This document shows, piece after piece, positions 37,090 through 45,798 of a stretch of DNA of 64,000 nt. Below the pieces are notes generated by a model. It searched no databases. It worked only from the letters and a program-made list of their open reading frames with translations, and was not told the origin of the DNA. This DNA comes from Candidatus Promineifilum breve (GTDB lineage: Bacteria; Chloroflexota; Anaerolineae; Promineifilales; Promineifilaceae): contig NZ_LN890656.1 of the NCBI RefSeq assembly GCF_900066015.1, positions 496,001-560,000 of the forward strand, in the 5' to 3' direction. The position numbers and the translations under genes are program-made. Numbering within the stretch: the first letter of the stretch is position 1; every line of letters begins with the position of its first letter.

Positions 37090-37190
37090 AAATCAATTAC
37101 GAATTACGAATTACGAATTACCAATTACGAATTACGAATTAGGAATTAGGAATGAACATCTCTGAATTCCTAATTCGTAATTCCTAATTT
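37090..37190. repeat. Family F repeats (AATTACGAATT) tract
   Basis: Runs of AATTACGAATTACGAATTAC followed by AGGAATTAGGAATGAACATC and an inverted copy AATTCCTAATTCGTAATTCC, forming a palindromic tract between two secreted protein genes. Confidence 0.88.
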
Positions 37191-37191
37191 C

Positions 37192-39384
37192 CTACGGCAT
37201 CCACGCCGGGCCAATCGCCAGCCCGTCGATCTTTTTGTCGGTCAACTGCTGCACGGCCGTCAGCCATTCTTCGCCGATGATCACGTCCAGCGGCGTGCCC
37301 GCCCGGCCGTCGATGACGAAGTTGGTAGCCATGCTCAACAGCAAGTAGGATTCGTGCTGCGGGTAGAGTTCCACCCGTGTCGCGGCGTTGATGTCCTCGG
37401 CCGCCAGGCCGGGCACGTCGGAGCCGTTCAGGTGCATACGCCAGTTGCCGGCCGAGTTCGCGCCGTAAGCCGTACCGACGAAGTTGATAATGTCCTCATC
37501 GGCCCACTTCAGCGTGCCGCCGTTGTTCTTGGGGGCCGAGCCGGCCCCGCTGGTGCTGATGCGCAGCGGGTTGTCGATGTCGCGGAACATGAGGATGGCA
37601 TCGATCTTCTCGCCGCTGGTCGTCAGGCCCACGTCGGAGCCGTCGAGGAACCACTGGAACGTGCCGGTGGTCGTGTCGCCCAGCGATGTGGGCAGGAACT
37701 GGATGATGTCGTGGGGCATGACCTTGCCCAACCCGGGCACGTTCTGCGCCGCGGCCAGGCTCATCAAGATCGAGCCGTTGGGCTTGCGCTCGAAGGCGGC
37801 CACGTTCTTGGTGATGCCCACGTCGGAAGCGTCGAAGACAAGCTGCCATTGCCCGGCGGCCGTCTGGCGGGTCACGATGTCGCCGGCCTTGATAGCCGCG
37901 TTGCCGCCCAGCCCATCGACGGCGGCGCTGACCCACAGGGCCTCGCCAACCCGCACCAGGTCATCCCATTCGATGCACTCCCGCCCATCCTCGTCATCAA
38001 AGTAGGTCGGCGCGGTGGCCAGGAAATAGACCCCGTCGGCCGGCAACACCTCGACGTATTGGATCGGCGACCCGTTGGCGTCCAGCAACATCGGCTGGTC
38101 GTCAGGCCCAAACCGATGCACGTTGCGGAACACGTCCCCGGCTCGCCCCTGGAAGCGATACCAATCCGTATCACACGGGAAGTCGGAGATGAACTCGACG
38201 GTCTGACCGACGACGACCGGGATGGCCGTCTCGATAGTGTCGTTAGGCTCCCCTTCGGCCAACAACACCAATTCGGTATAATATATTCCCATGTTATGGG
38301 ATGGGCTGATGGAGAAGGCGAGGTAATAATCACCAGTGGCCGGCAGACTCGCCCAACGGGAATCGCCGCTCAGGGGAATCGGATGCAGCGCCGCGTCATA
38401 CAGCGCCGGCTCATAGCCTGGATTATGATGCTCGGGAATGGCTGCCGGCACGGCGATGCGATCGCCCGCCTGAGCGTGGAACCGATAATAATCGACGGTG
38501 TCGGTTGCGTCGACCTCACCACTGATGTTGACGTTTAATGTGGTTGGAACTGCCTGGGCCGGGGTGTTGTTCGGCTCCTCATCGTCGGGACTAGGCCCCC
38601 AGGGCAGCCCGCCTTCGCCGTAGATGGAGTAATCCCCTGCCCCGCCGCTCGCCGAGCGGACGCGGAAGTAATAGGTCCCGTCAGCGGTCAAATCGTAGTG
38701 TAAATTACCCGGTCCCGCGGTAGCCAGTACCGTGCCGCCGGCGTTCATTAAGGACATCTCCGGGTTCAGGTCAGCGTCAAGCGTCGAAAGATTGGCGTAC
38801 CAATGCTCACCGGCCTTGCCTTCGAAGTGGTAAAAATCCACGTCGCCGGCCGGCTGGATGGCCCCATCGTTGAATTCAAGAAAAGGGTTGGCAGTGGCAC
38901 GGCTGTTATTCGGCTCCCATTCGATGGTCTCGGACCAACCAAAGATGTCGACACTGTACACCTGATCGCCATCGAACGCGCCGGCGCAGGCCCGCAGCCG
39001 CAGGTAATAGAGGCCGGCGGGCACGTATCGATCGGGCAACTCCATGGCCTCGTCACAGTTTGTGTCCTGGGCCAGTAAGTTTTGCCCGGCATCATAGAGG
39101 GCCAGCTCGACGCGCAACACGTCCGGCGGATCATAGTAGTCAGTCCACACATTGACGTGCGGCTGCAAGCGGTAGGCGCTGCTCAAGTCGACGCGCAGGA
39201 AATCGACGTCGGCCGGGGTCATCAGGTAACTTTCGTAGGCTTCGTTGGCGGTGGCGAACGTATCGTTCGGCTCGCCGGGGATGAAAGAGGCGGACGTGAC
39301 CGATGGTTCGGCCGCCGCCCAATTTGCCGGCAGCAACATCGCCGCCAGCAGGACGATTAACAATAGATACAGTTTGCGGTTCAT
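37192..39384 (-). CDS. Secreted multi-PPC protein with GSDVG domain
   Basis: 730 residues. Signal peptide about 1-26 (LYLLLIVLLAAMLLPANWAAA). Four PPC-like domains start at EPNDTFATA (about 37), EWEPNNSRATA (about 157), EEPNNTPAQA (about 268) and EGEPNDTIETA (about 378), each with a DVDFxxF/TDWYRF core. The C-terminus (about 480-730) carries the three-module GSDVG block (FDASDVGITKN, FLDGSDVGLTTSGEKIDA, LNGSDVPGLAAEDINA) also found at 6209 and 46882. No catalytic domain. Probably a surface or matrix protein. Confidence 0.85.
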   Translation of the reverse strand: MNRKLYLLLIVLLAAMLLPANWAAAEPSVTSASFIPGEPNDTFATANEAYESYLMTPADVDFLRVDLSSAYRLQPHVNVWTDYYDPPDVLRVELALYDAGQNLLAQDTNCDEAMELPDRYVPAGLYYLRLRACAGAFDGDQVYSVDIFGWSETIEWEPNNSRATANPFLEFNDGAIQPAGDVDFYHFEGKAGEHWYANLSTLDADLNPEMSLMNAGGTVLATAGPGNLHYDLTADGTYYFRVRSASGGAGDYSIYGEGGLPWGPSPDDEEPNNTPAQAVPTTLNVNISGEVDATDTVDYYRFHAQAGDRIAVPAAIPEHHNPGYEPALYDAALHPIPLSGDSRWASLPATGDYYLAFSISPSHNMGIYYTELVLLAEGEPNDTIETAIPVVVGQTVEFISDFPCDTDWYRFQGRAGDVFRNVHRFGPDDQPMLLDANGSPIQYVEVLPADGVYFLATAPTYFDDEDGRECIEWDDLVRVGEALWVSAAVDGLGGNAAIKAGDIVTRQTAAGQWQLVFDASDVGITKNVAAFERKPNGSILMSLAAAQNVPGLGKVMPHDIIQFLPTSLGDTTTGTFQWFLDGSDVGLTTSGEKIDAILMFRDIDNPLRISTSGAGSAPKNNGGTLKWADEDIINFVGTAYGANSAGNWRMHLNGSDVPGLAAEDINAATRVELYPQHESYLLLSMATNFVIDGRAGTPLDVIIGEEWLTAVQQLTDKKIDGLAIGPAWMP

Positions 39385-39861
39385 GGTAAAGCTCCCAAGG
39401 ACAGTGATGAGTCGTGACCCGGTGGCTAACCGGTCACGCGCAGGTCAACATTGATTAAGGAAGCTTGCGGATGTGGCTCCGACCCGACAACTGTCGGGCG
39501 TCAGATAAATCCCCCAGGCCGCGCGCGGGGCTGGCTTTCCCCGCCGACGGAGTGGCCGCGAACCCAGAGGCTCGATCCGACCAAGTGTGGAGAAAATCGA
39601 TCTGTTTTCTCCACTGACACGATACACCTTGCCAGTCCGTCGCGCTATTAACTACTTTACATGCAAATGATATATCTTTTGACAGGGGATGTCAAGGGGA
39701 AGCAGGGGGGCAGGGGGGCAGGGGGGCAGGGGGGCAGGGGTGTTTAGATGGCGGTCGCCTATGGAGAACCCAATCCGCAAATGCCAAGTCACAATGACGA
39801 TCTTTCTTCTCTCCCCCGCTCCCCCGCTCCCCCGCTCCCCTGCTCCCCCGCTCCCCTGCGC
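39385..39861. other. Intergenic region with hairpin and C/G decamer arrays
   Basis: Contains a hairpin GTGGAGAAAA (about 39586-39595) with TTTTCTCCAC (39604-39616 region) that could terminate the MFS transcript, a GGGGGGCAGG-type decamer array (39700-39740) and a CTCCCCCGCT-type array (39808-39857) abutting the MFS stop codon. No gene seen. Confidence 0.6.
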
Positions 39862-41205
39862 CTAATCCGCCACCACCGCCGCTTCCAACCGGCTCACACT
39901 CCGCCCCGTGTCGCGGGCAAAGCCGAGGATGTCGATGCGCGTCAGCAGCAGCGCCGCCGTCACCAGCCCCACCGCTTGCAACAGGAAGATGAGGCCATAG
40001 CTGAGGCCGGGCGCAAGCTCCAGGCGCAACAGGAACAGATCGCGCAGCGCCCCGCCCATGAGCGTGCCCAGCCCCTTGAACAGCAGGTTGGAGATCGTCC
40101 ACAGCCCCAGGTACAGCCCGGCGTGGCGGTCGGGCGACATGACGGCCATCAGGCTGACGCCGCCGTAGGTGTAGACGCCGAAGCCCGCGCCGAAGATGAG
40201 CAGGGCGACCTCGATCAAATGGCGCTGCCCGGTGACGGCCACCGGCAACAGCAGGCTCATGCCCGCGGCCATGATGACCAGGCCGATGGAAGTGATGCGC
40301 TGTTGGGCCTCCGGCGGCCGTTTGCGCCACAGGATGCCGCCGATGATCAGCACCACCACCGTGGCCGCCTGCCAATAGCTGTTGAACCGCGTCGTCACGC
40401 CCATGCTCAGGTCGAACACGTCGGCCCCGAACGGCTCCAGGATGGCCTCGTGGCTCCAGGCTGCCAGCGAGCCGAGCGACAGGAAGCCGAAGAACAGCCG
40501 CGTGCGCCGGTCGCTCCACATGGCGCGGATGACGTCGCCCAGGCGGTGGTCGGTGGCCGGCGTGGCGGCCGCTTCCGCCGGTTGTCGCCGTTCGATGCCC
40601 AGGATGGCGAAGACCCAGAAGAAGCCGCCGATGAGCATGGTGGCGGCGATCATTTGCCAGAACACTTGCCCGTCGTAGACCGGCATCCAGATGCTGAAGG
40701 CGATGCCGACGATGGGGAAGAAGATGATCAGCGCCGTCTGGGCCATGCTGATCGCCACGCCCTGCATCCGCTCCGGGGCCGATTCGCGGGTCAGGGCCAG
40801 GAAGGGGCTGCCGGAGATGAGCGTGCCCACGCCGTAGAGCAGCGACGAGAACAGGGCAAACAGCCAGCCCAGCGCGTCGGCCGACGACTGGCCCAGGCGC
40901 GCGGCGCTGAAGCCCAGGAAGGGCAGCGAGGCGATCATCAGCGCCCGGCCGAACCAGATGACCGGCGTGCGCCGCAGGCCGAAGAAGAAGCGGTGGTCGG
41001 TCAGGTTGCCCGCCCACAGGCTGAGCGGCGACAGCAGATAGCGCAGGGCCAGCAGCAGGCTGACCGGCGTGGCCGGGATGCCGAAATTGACGATGAGGAT
41101 ACGGTTCCAGATGCTGGTGATGAGGATGTCGCCCATCGCCGAGCCGATCTGGAAGCTGCTGAGGCGCAAGCCGCGCCATAAGGTGAATCGTTTGTCCTGT
41201 TCCAT
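39862..41205 (-). CDS. BCD/PucC-family major facilitator transporter
   Basis: 447 residues from ATG 41205. The N-terminal signature of the bacteriochlorophyll-delivery/PucC group is clear: LRLSSFQIGSAMGDILITSI, NRILIVNFGIPATPVS and RRTPVIWFGRALM. About 12 hydrophobic segments are visible, including PLPFLGFS, SSLLYGVGTLISGSPFLAL and FGVYTYGGVSLMAVMS. PucC assists light-harvesting complex assembly in phototrophs, but homologues also occur in non-phototrophic Chloroflexota and other bacteria with unknown cargo. No photosynthesis genes are near. A larger overlapping frame on the same strand has repeat-rich ends and was rejected. Confidence 0.85.
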   Translation of the reverse strand: MEQDKRFTLWRGLRLSSFQIGSAMGDILITSIWNRILIVNFGIPATPVSLLLALRYLLSPLSLWAGNLTDHRFFFGLRRTPVIWFGRALMIASLPFLGFSAARLGQSSADALGWLFALFSSLLYGVGTLISGSPFLALTRESAPERMQGVAISMAQTALIIFFPIVGIAFSIWMPVYDGQVFWQMIAATMLIGGFFWVFAILGIERRQPAEAAATPATDHRLGDVIRAMWSDRRTRLFFGFLSLGSLAAWSHEAILEPFGADVFDLSMGVTTRFNSYWQAATVVVLIIGGILWRKRPPEAQQRITSIGLVIMAAGMSLLLPVAVTGQRHLIEVALLIFGAGFGVYTYGGVSLMAVMSPDRHAGLYLGLWTISNLLFKGLGTLMGGALRDLFLLRLELAPGLSYGLIFLLQAVGLVTAALLLTRIDILGFARDTGRSVSRLEAAVVAD

Positions 41206-41229
41206 GCGTGTGATCCACTTCCTTCGAAG

Positions 41230-41430
41230 AAAATGATTAGCCACGGATTGACACGGATAAGACGGATTTTCACGGATCAAATCGTTCTGAATCCGTGTTA
41301 ATCCGTCAAATCCGTCTAAATCCGTGGGCTATTATTTTGCTTGAATGAACCACGAATTTAAGCGGGAATCCGTTCCTTTCTTATCCGTGTTCATCCGTCT
41401 AATCCGTCTAAATCCGTGTGCTATTATTCC
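41230..41430. repeat. Family G repeats (ATCCGTGTTAATCCGT / CACGGATTGACACGG)
   Basis: Several copies of CACGGATTGACACGGAT, ATCCGTGTTAATCCGT and TCCGTCTAAATCCGTG in both orientations between the MFS and DUF2332 genes. Related text occurs at 28620-28720, 42825-42890, 60056-60200 and 62536-62562. Confidence 0.85.
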
Positions 41431-41468
41431 GCGAGATTGTACACGATGGTTACAAAACACACAATTGC

Positions 41469-42806
41469 TTAGCTTTGCATAGCATTGCTTAGAAATTCCG
41501 CCCACCCCTCGCCAAATTCGACGGCCAACCCATGCGGATGCACCCAGCCCAACTGCCAACGGTGCGTCGCGCCGGCGCCGTCGTTGGGCCAATAGTCGGC
41601 CGTCCACGCCGCCCAGTCGCGCACCGGCGGCGGCGGCCCAGCCCAGGCCGGTTCCCACTGCAACCACAACACCGGCCCAGCCTGCCGCCGCGCCCATTCG
41701 TCCACCATGCTGCGCAGCGACGCGCCCCGGTCGGGCAGGTACATGGTCATAATGGTGTTGAACAGGACGATTGGGGCGTGGGGTGCGTCTTCAGTGCGTT
41801 TCAACGCACTTTGTGTATCAGCCGCGGGATTCATCCCGCGGTTAATGGGCCGCGCGATGACATCGTTCATCTGCCTCAAGAAGCCCGGCAACTCATCCGG
41901 CAGGCGCAGCGGCCACAGCCGCACCGGCGCGTCGCTCTGCTCCACCGCGCGCAGGGCGGCGATCCCCTCGCGCAGCCGGGCCATCCGTTGCGGCTGGTCG
42001 CCCCAGACGTAGGCGGCCAGCGTCAGCTCATCGGCCGCGTCCCGCAAATGAAACGGGTGGATGTCGCCGCCATCGCGCGACAGGATACGTACTCTTCGTT
42101 CGTAGTCAGGCGATTTATCGCCGTTCTCCAGAGCGGCACTAAAGTGCCTACTACGAGCAAAGAAGCCCCGCGCCATCATGGTAAACTGCGCCGGCCCTTC
42201 GCCCAACTCCAGCAGCACCCGCTCCGGCTCAGCCCCGTCCACCAGCCGATACCCCCGCCGCTCAGCCACCAGATTCAACCCCGCGCTGGCCCCTAACTCG
42301 ATCAGATGCACCGCCGGCCAGCCGAGACAGGCCACCGGCAATAACCAGGCCACCCCCCGCCCCGTCTCGTTGGTCTGCACCGTGGCCCGGCCGATGAAGG
42401 CGGTGTAGGCGTCGCGGCGGGCGAGGAGGGCGGCGTGGAGCGCAGGGGGGCTGGGGAGCAGGGGTGCAGGGGAGGAGGAGAGCGCGCCCTCGCGCCTCTC
42501 CTCTTCATTCCTAATTCCTAATTCGTAATTCCTAATTTCCCCATAGTATGGCGCAATGGCCGCCACCGCCGGCTCCCCGGCCAGCACGTCGCGGTGCAGC
42601 GCGGCCAGGAGAAGCAGGGTCACGTCGAACGGGGCGCGGTCGGCCGCGGCCCCGAGCAGCCAATCGACCAGCGGGTCCTCCCCCTCGCCCACCAGCCAAT
42701 CGGCGACGCAGCCGAACAGGTGGGCATAGAGGGGGGAGTAGCCGTCGGCGAACCGCTGTTGCTCGCGGAAGCGGGCTTCCAGTTGGCGGCGCAGGTCTGA
42801 GGGCAT
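41469..42806 (-). CDS. DUF2332 family protein with three repeat-derived insertions
   Basis: 445 residues. The conserved core reads REQQRFADGYSPLYAHLF, GEDPLVDWLLG, LLARRDAYTAFIGRATVQTNETGR, VHLIELGASAGLNL, and AYVWGDQPQRMARL with WLQWEPAW near the end. The family's function is unknown to me; the LIELGASAGLNL motif resembles an S-adenosylmethionine-binding loop, so a methyltransferase-like fold is possible. Three segments seem inserted from DNA repeats: EIRNYELGIRNEEERREG with the following Ser/Pro run (families F and G-rich), FFARSRHFSAALENGDKS (family B) and ARPINRGMNPAADTQSALKR. The reading frame stays open across all three. Confidence 0.85.
   Translation of the reverse strand: MPSDLRRQLEARFREQQRFADGYSPLYAHLFGCVADWLVGEGEDPLVDWLLGAAADRAPFDVTLLLLAALHRDVLAGEPAVAAIAPYYGEIRNYELGIRNEEERREGALSSSPAPLLPSPPALHAALLARRDAYTAFIGRATVQTNETGRGVAWLLPVACLGWPAVHLIELGASAGLNLVAERRGYRLVDGAEPERVLLELGEGPAQFTMMARGFFARSRHFSAALENGDKSPDYERRVRILSRDGGDIHPFHLRDAADELTLAAYVWGDQPQRMARLREGIAALRAVEQSDAPVRLWPLRLPDELPGFLRQMNDVIARPINRGMNPAADTQSALKRTEDAPHAPIVLFNTIMTMYLPDRGASLRSMVDEWARRQAGPVLWLQWEPAWAGPPPPVRDWAAWTADYWPNDGAGATHRWQLGWVHPHGLAVEFGEGWAEFLSNAMQS
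41790..41845. repeat. Repeat insertion inside DUF2332 gene (two hairpins)
   Basis: AGTGCGTT/AACGCACT (41793-41810) and CCGCGGGAT/ATCCCGCGG (41822-41841) hairpins in frame, encoding NRGMNPAADTQSALK on the minus strand. Confidence 0.7.
42094..42164. repeat. Family B palindrome inside DUF2332 gene
   Basis: CTTCGTTCGTAGTCAGGCGA...GTGCCTACTACGAGCAAAGA within the DUF2332 frame; the minus-strand reading gives FFARSRHFSAALENGDKSPD. The same element is intergenic at 10585, 27994 and 44103. Confidence 0.9.
42433..42540. repeat. G-rich tract and family F repeat inside DUF2332 gene
   Basis: GGGGGGCTGGGGAGCAGGGG-type tract followed by TTCCTAATTCCTAATTCGTA; read in frame as NYELGIRNEE plus a Ser/Pro-rich linker on the minus strand. 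Confidence 0.8.
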
Positions 42807-42891
42807 GGGAGAGAGAGAAGAATTGGCTACGGATATAAACGGAAAAAACGGATAAAAATCCGTTTTTTCCGTCTAAATCCGTAGCCAACTC

Positions 42892-44031
42892 TTAATTCTT
42901 CAAGATATGGGTCACAATCGTCGCCCCGCTGCCGCCGATGTTCTGCGTCATCGCCACCCGCGCGCCGTCGACTTGCAGCGCCCCGGCCTGGCCGCGCAGT
43001 TGCAGCGTGGCTTCCACCAACTGGTACAGCCCGGTCGCGCCCACGGGATGGCCGCGCGCCTTCAGGCCGCCCATCGTCGAGATGGGGATCCGGCCGCCAC
43101 GGGCGATGTCGCCATCCAGCCCCAGCCGCACCCCACCGCCACGCCCGGCAAAGCCGCACGCCTCCAGCGACAGCGCGGCCATGATGCTGAACGCGTCGTG
43201 CAGCTCGAACAGGTCGATGTCCTCCGGCCCCAGCCCCGCCTGGGCATAGGCCCGCCCGGCCGACAGCTCGGCCGCCCGCAGCCACAGGATGTCCTCGCGG
43301 TCATGGACGGCCACCGTATCCGTGGCCGAGGCCGAGCCGATGACCCGCACCGCCCCCGGCGCGCGCTCGGCCGCCACCAGCAGCAGCGCCGCCGCCCCGT
43401 CGCCGATGGGCGAGGCGTCGTAGAGCGTGATGGGATCGGCCACGTCCCGGCCGCGGTCGTATTCGCGCTGGTCGATGGCGTAGCGGTAGAGCGCGTTGGG
43501 GTTGGCGGCGGCGTTGGCGTGGGCGGTCAGGGCAAAGGGGGCGAAGTCGCGATGGTCATAGCCGTATTGGTGCATGTAGCGGCGCATGATCAGCGCGTTG
43601 AGGCCGACGAAGGTGATGCCGTGCTCCACCTCGTAGTCGGCATCGGCCGCCGTCGCCAGGGCGGCCGTCGTCTCGCGCCCCGGCTTCTCGGTCAGCTTCT
43701 CCGCGCCGATGATCAGCACCCGCTCCATCTCGCCCGAGGCCACGGCCAGCATGCCCTGGCGCATGGCCGACCCGGCCGAACCGCAGGCCGCCTCCAGCTT
43801 CACCGCCTCGATGCCGCGCTGCCCCAGATAGTCGGCCACCAGCGGCCCCAGGTGGCGCTGCCCCACCAGCCGGTCGCTGTTCATATTGCTCACGTACAGG
43901 GCATCCACCCGCTCGACGCCGGCATCGGCCAGCGCCGCGCGCCCGGCCTCCACGGCCAGCGCCCGCAGCGAGATGTCCCAATGCTCGCGCACCGGCGTTT
44001 GGCCCACGCCCAGAATGGCTACTTCACGCAT
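42892..44031 (-). CDS. Thiolase (acetyl-CoA acetyltransferase, SCP-x/archaeal type)
   Basis: 379 residues. Nucleophilic Cys83 in KLEAACGSAG, HDAFSIMAALSLE for the HxAF motif, and the C-terminal GGLKARGHPVGATG loop. The short length and the TQNIGGSGATIVTHIL end fit the SCP-x or archaeal thiolase group, which usually lacks the C-terminal catalytic Cys of standard thiolases and often works with a DUF35 OB-fold protein; no DUF35 gene is adjacent. It condenses or cleaves acyl-CoA esters. Family G repeats separate it from the DUF2332 gene. Confidence 0.93.
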   Translation of the reverse strand: MREVAILGVGQTPVREHWDISLRALAVEAGRAALADAGVERVDALYVSNMNSDRLVGQRHLGPLVADYLGQRGIEAVKLEAACGSAGSAMRQGMLAVASGEMERVLIIGAEKLTEKPGRETTAALATAADADYEVEHGITFVGLNALIMRRYMHQYGYDHRDFAPFALTAHANAAANPNALYRYAIDQREYDRGRDVADPITLYDASPIGDGAAALLLVAAERAPGAVRVIGSASATDTVAVHDREDILWLRAAELSAGRAYAQAGLGPEDIDLFELHDAFSIMAALSLEACGFAGRGGGVRLGLDGDIARGGRIPISTMGGLKARGHPVGATGLYQLVEATLQLRGQAGALQVDGARVAMTQNIGGSGATIVTHILKN

Positions 44032-44051
44032 AACTGTTACTCCGGTAAGAA

Positions 44052-44319
44052 GAAGGAGAATCCACAGATTACACAGATTTCACAGATTTGTTTGTACGCC
44101 TTCTTCGTAGTCAGCAACTTTAGTTGCGTTCTTCGCGCCAACACGGACTCATCGCCACCGACGGCGCTAAAGCGCCTGACTACGAACAAAGTCCTACCAG
44201 CAAGTGTAACCCGCTTTCCTGCCAGAAACTATCAGGATGGGCAGTGGACAGTGGACAGTGGGCAGTGGATAGTGGGCAGTGGATAGTGGGCAGTGGTCAG
44301 TGGTCTGTGGTCTGGGGTC
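44052..44319. repeat. Families H, B and E in series upstream of the IS256 element
   Basis: Family H (CAGATTACACAGATTTCACA, 44052-44090), family B (44103-44190; the right arm has the variant GCGCTAAAGCGC) and family E (GCAGTGGACAGTGGACAGTG and on, 44237-44316). The gap has no gene. Confidence 0.85.
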
Positions 44320-45681
44320 TGTCCTAAATTGTGTGTAAACACCATTTGGTGATGGCCAGGCCATCATAGCTCAAACCGTCCTTCAAACCGAATGGCCAGT
44401 TGGTTGAGGATCTTGGCCCAATCGCGGATGGGGGCTGTCCAGCCACGGGTGACTCGTTGCGTGGCCAGGTACAGCAGCTTACGGGCCGCCTCGGGGGTGG
44501 GGAAGGCGGCCTTGGTCTTCATTACCTTGCGCAACTGGCGATGGTAACTCTCCACGCTGTTGGTGGTGTAGATGATGCGCCTAATCTCAGCCGGATAGTC
44601 GAAGAAGGTCGAGACCTCCGGCCAGTTGGTCTGCCAGGAACGAATGGCCATGGGGTACTTTGTCCCCCAGCGCTGGCCTAGCTGCTCCAGGTTCAACTGG
44701 GCCTCGTCCCGTGTGGCCGCGCGATAGACGCGCTTGAGGTCGGCGACGAACGCCTTGTGGTCGGTCCAGGAGACGTATTTCAGGCTGCTGCGAATCTGGT
44801 GGATGACGCAGCGCTGCACCTGGGTCTGCGGGAAAACGGCCCGGATGGCCTCGCTGAAACCGTTCAGCCCATCGATACAGGCCAGGAAGATGTCGGCTAC
44901 GCCCCGGTTTTGCAGGTCGGTCAGGACGCTCAGCCAGAAGTTGGCCCCTTCGCCGCCGTCGCCCAGCCAATGCCCCAGAATGTCCCGGTGGCCCTCCATA
45001 TCCACGCCCAGAACGTTGTAGACAGCCGTGTTGGCCACGCGGCCCTCCCGCCGCAGCTTGATATGGATGGCATCCAGGTAGACGATGGGGTAAATGCGCG
45101 CCAACGGCCGGCTCTGCCACGCCTCCACCAGCGGCCACACCTTCTCGGTGATGGTGCTGATGGTCGTCGCCGAGATGTCTACCCCATACAGCTCGGCCAG
45201 CGTCCCGGCGATGTCGCGGGTCGACAGCCCGCGGGCGTACATGGCCAGCACCTTCTCCTCCAATTCGTTGGTGTTGCCGGCATATTTGGCCAACACCTGC
45301 GGCTCGAACGCGCCGTTGCGGTCGCGTGGTACCTGGATGCTCGTCTGGCCGGTCGACGTGCGCACCTTCTTGGTATAATGCCCGTTGCGGTTGTTGCCGG
45401 AGTTACGGCCGGCGGCTTCATACGGCTCGTAGCCCAGGTGTTCGCTCAGTTCGCCCTCCAGCATCTGTTCCAGCGTCGAGGCGAAGAGCCGGGCAAAGAC
45501 CCCTTCCTTGCCGAAAAAATCGTCCATCGACTGCACCTTGCCCAGTTCGGCCTGCACTGTCTCCGCCGATGGCATATACTCCTGCGGTGATTGGCTTTTC
45601 TTCTGCTTTGTCATCGTGTAACCTCCGACCGTCGCAATGGCTATACTGTAGTTGATTTCTGGTTACACACAATTGCGGACA
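44320..45681 (-). mobile_element. IS256-family insertion sequence, about 1362 bp
   Basis: Ends are defined by imperfect inverted repeats TGTCCTAAATTGTGTGTAAA (44320) and, inverted at 45681, TGTCCGCAATTGTGTGTAAC. The element sits inside a family E repeat: GTGGTCTGTGGTC lies on both sides. I could not see a clean 8-9 bp target duplication, so ends may be off by a few bases. Confidence 0.88.
44364..45614 (-). CDS. IS256-family transposase
   Basis: 416 residues, full length. N-terminal region with LEGELSEHLGYEPYE and GRNSGNNRNGHYTKKVRT, then the DDE core: YLDAIHIKLRREG (Asp), FLACIDGLNGFSEAIRAVFP (Asp) and the Glu in TTNSVESYHRQLRKVMKTK, plus the C-(x)-HQIRSSLKYV segment typical of mutator-type transposases. 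No frameshift is seen, so the copy may be active. Confidence 0.96.
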   Translation of the reverse strand: MTKQKKSQSPQEYMPSAETVQAELGKVQSMDDFFGKEGVFARLFASTLEQMLEGELSEHLGYEPYEAAGRNSGNNRNGHYTKKVRTSTGQTSIQVPRDRNGAFEPQVLAKYAGNTNELEEKVLAMYARGLSTRDIAGTLAELYGVDISATTISTITEKVWPLVEAWQSRPLARIYPIVYLDAIHIKLRREGRVANTAVYNVLGVDMEGHRDILGHWLGDGGEGANFWLSVLTDLQNRGVADIFLACIDGLNGFSEAIRAVFPQTQVQRCVIHQIRSSLKYVSWTDHKAFVADLKRVYRAATRDEAQLNLEQLGQRWGTKYPMAIRSWQTNWPEVSTFFDYPAEIRRIIYTTNSVESYHRQLRKVMKTKAAFPTPEAARKLLYLATQRVTRGWTAPIRDWAKILNQLAIRFEGRFEL

Positions 45682-45798
45682 CTACCGTGGTCTGTGGTCA
45701 GACTGTCCACTGTCCACTACCCACTATCCACTAAAACTGGTGTCCTTATGTCGCCTACCTTGCAGAACTCATCTTACGTTTTCCGTATACTGTATGGT

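Noticed and set aside
39692-41218. 508-codon frame on the same strand as the MFS transporter
   Set aside because: It is Pro/His/Arg-rich, runs into decamer repeats and lacks membrane helices; the other frame gives clear PucC-type motifs.
44320-45681. Target-site duplication for the IS256 element
   Set aside because: The 8-9 bases on either side do not match for any nearby choice of ends, so none is claimed.
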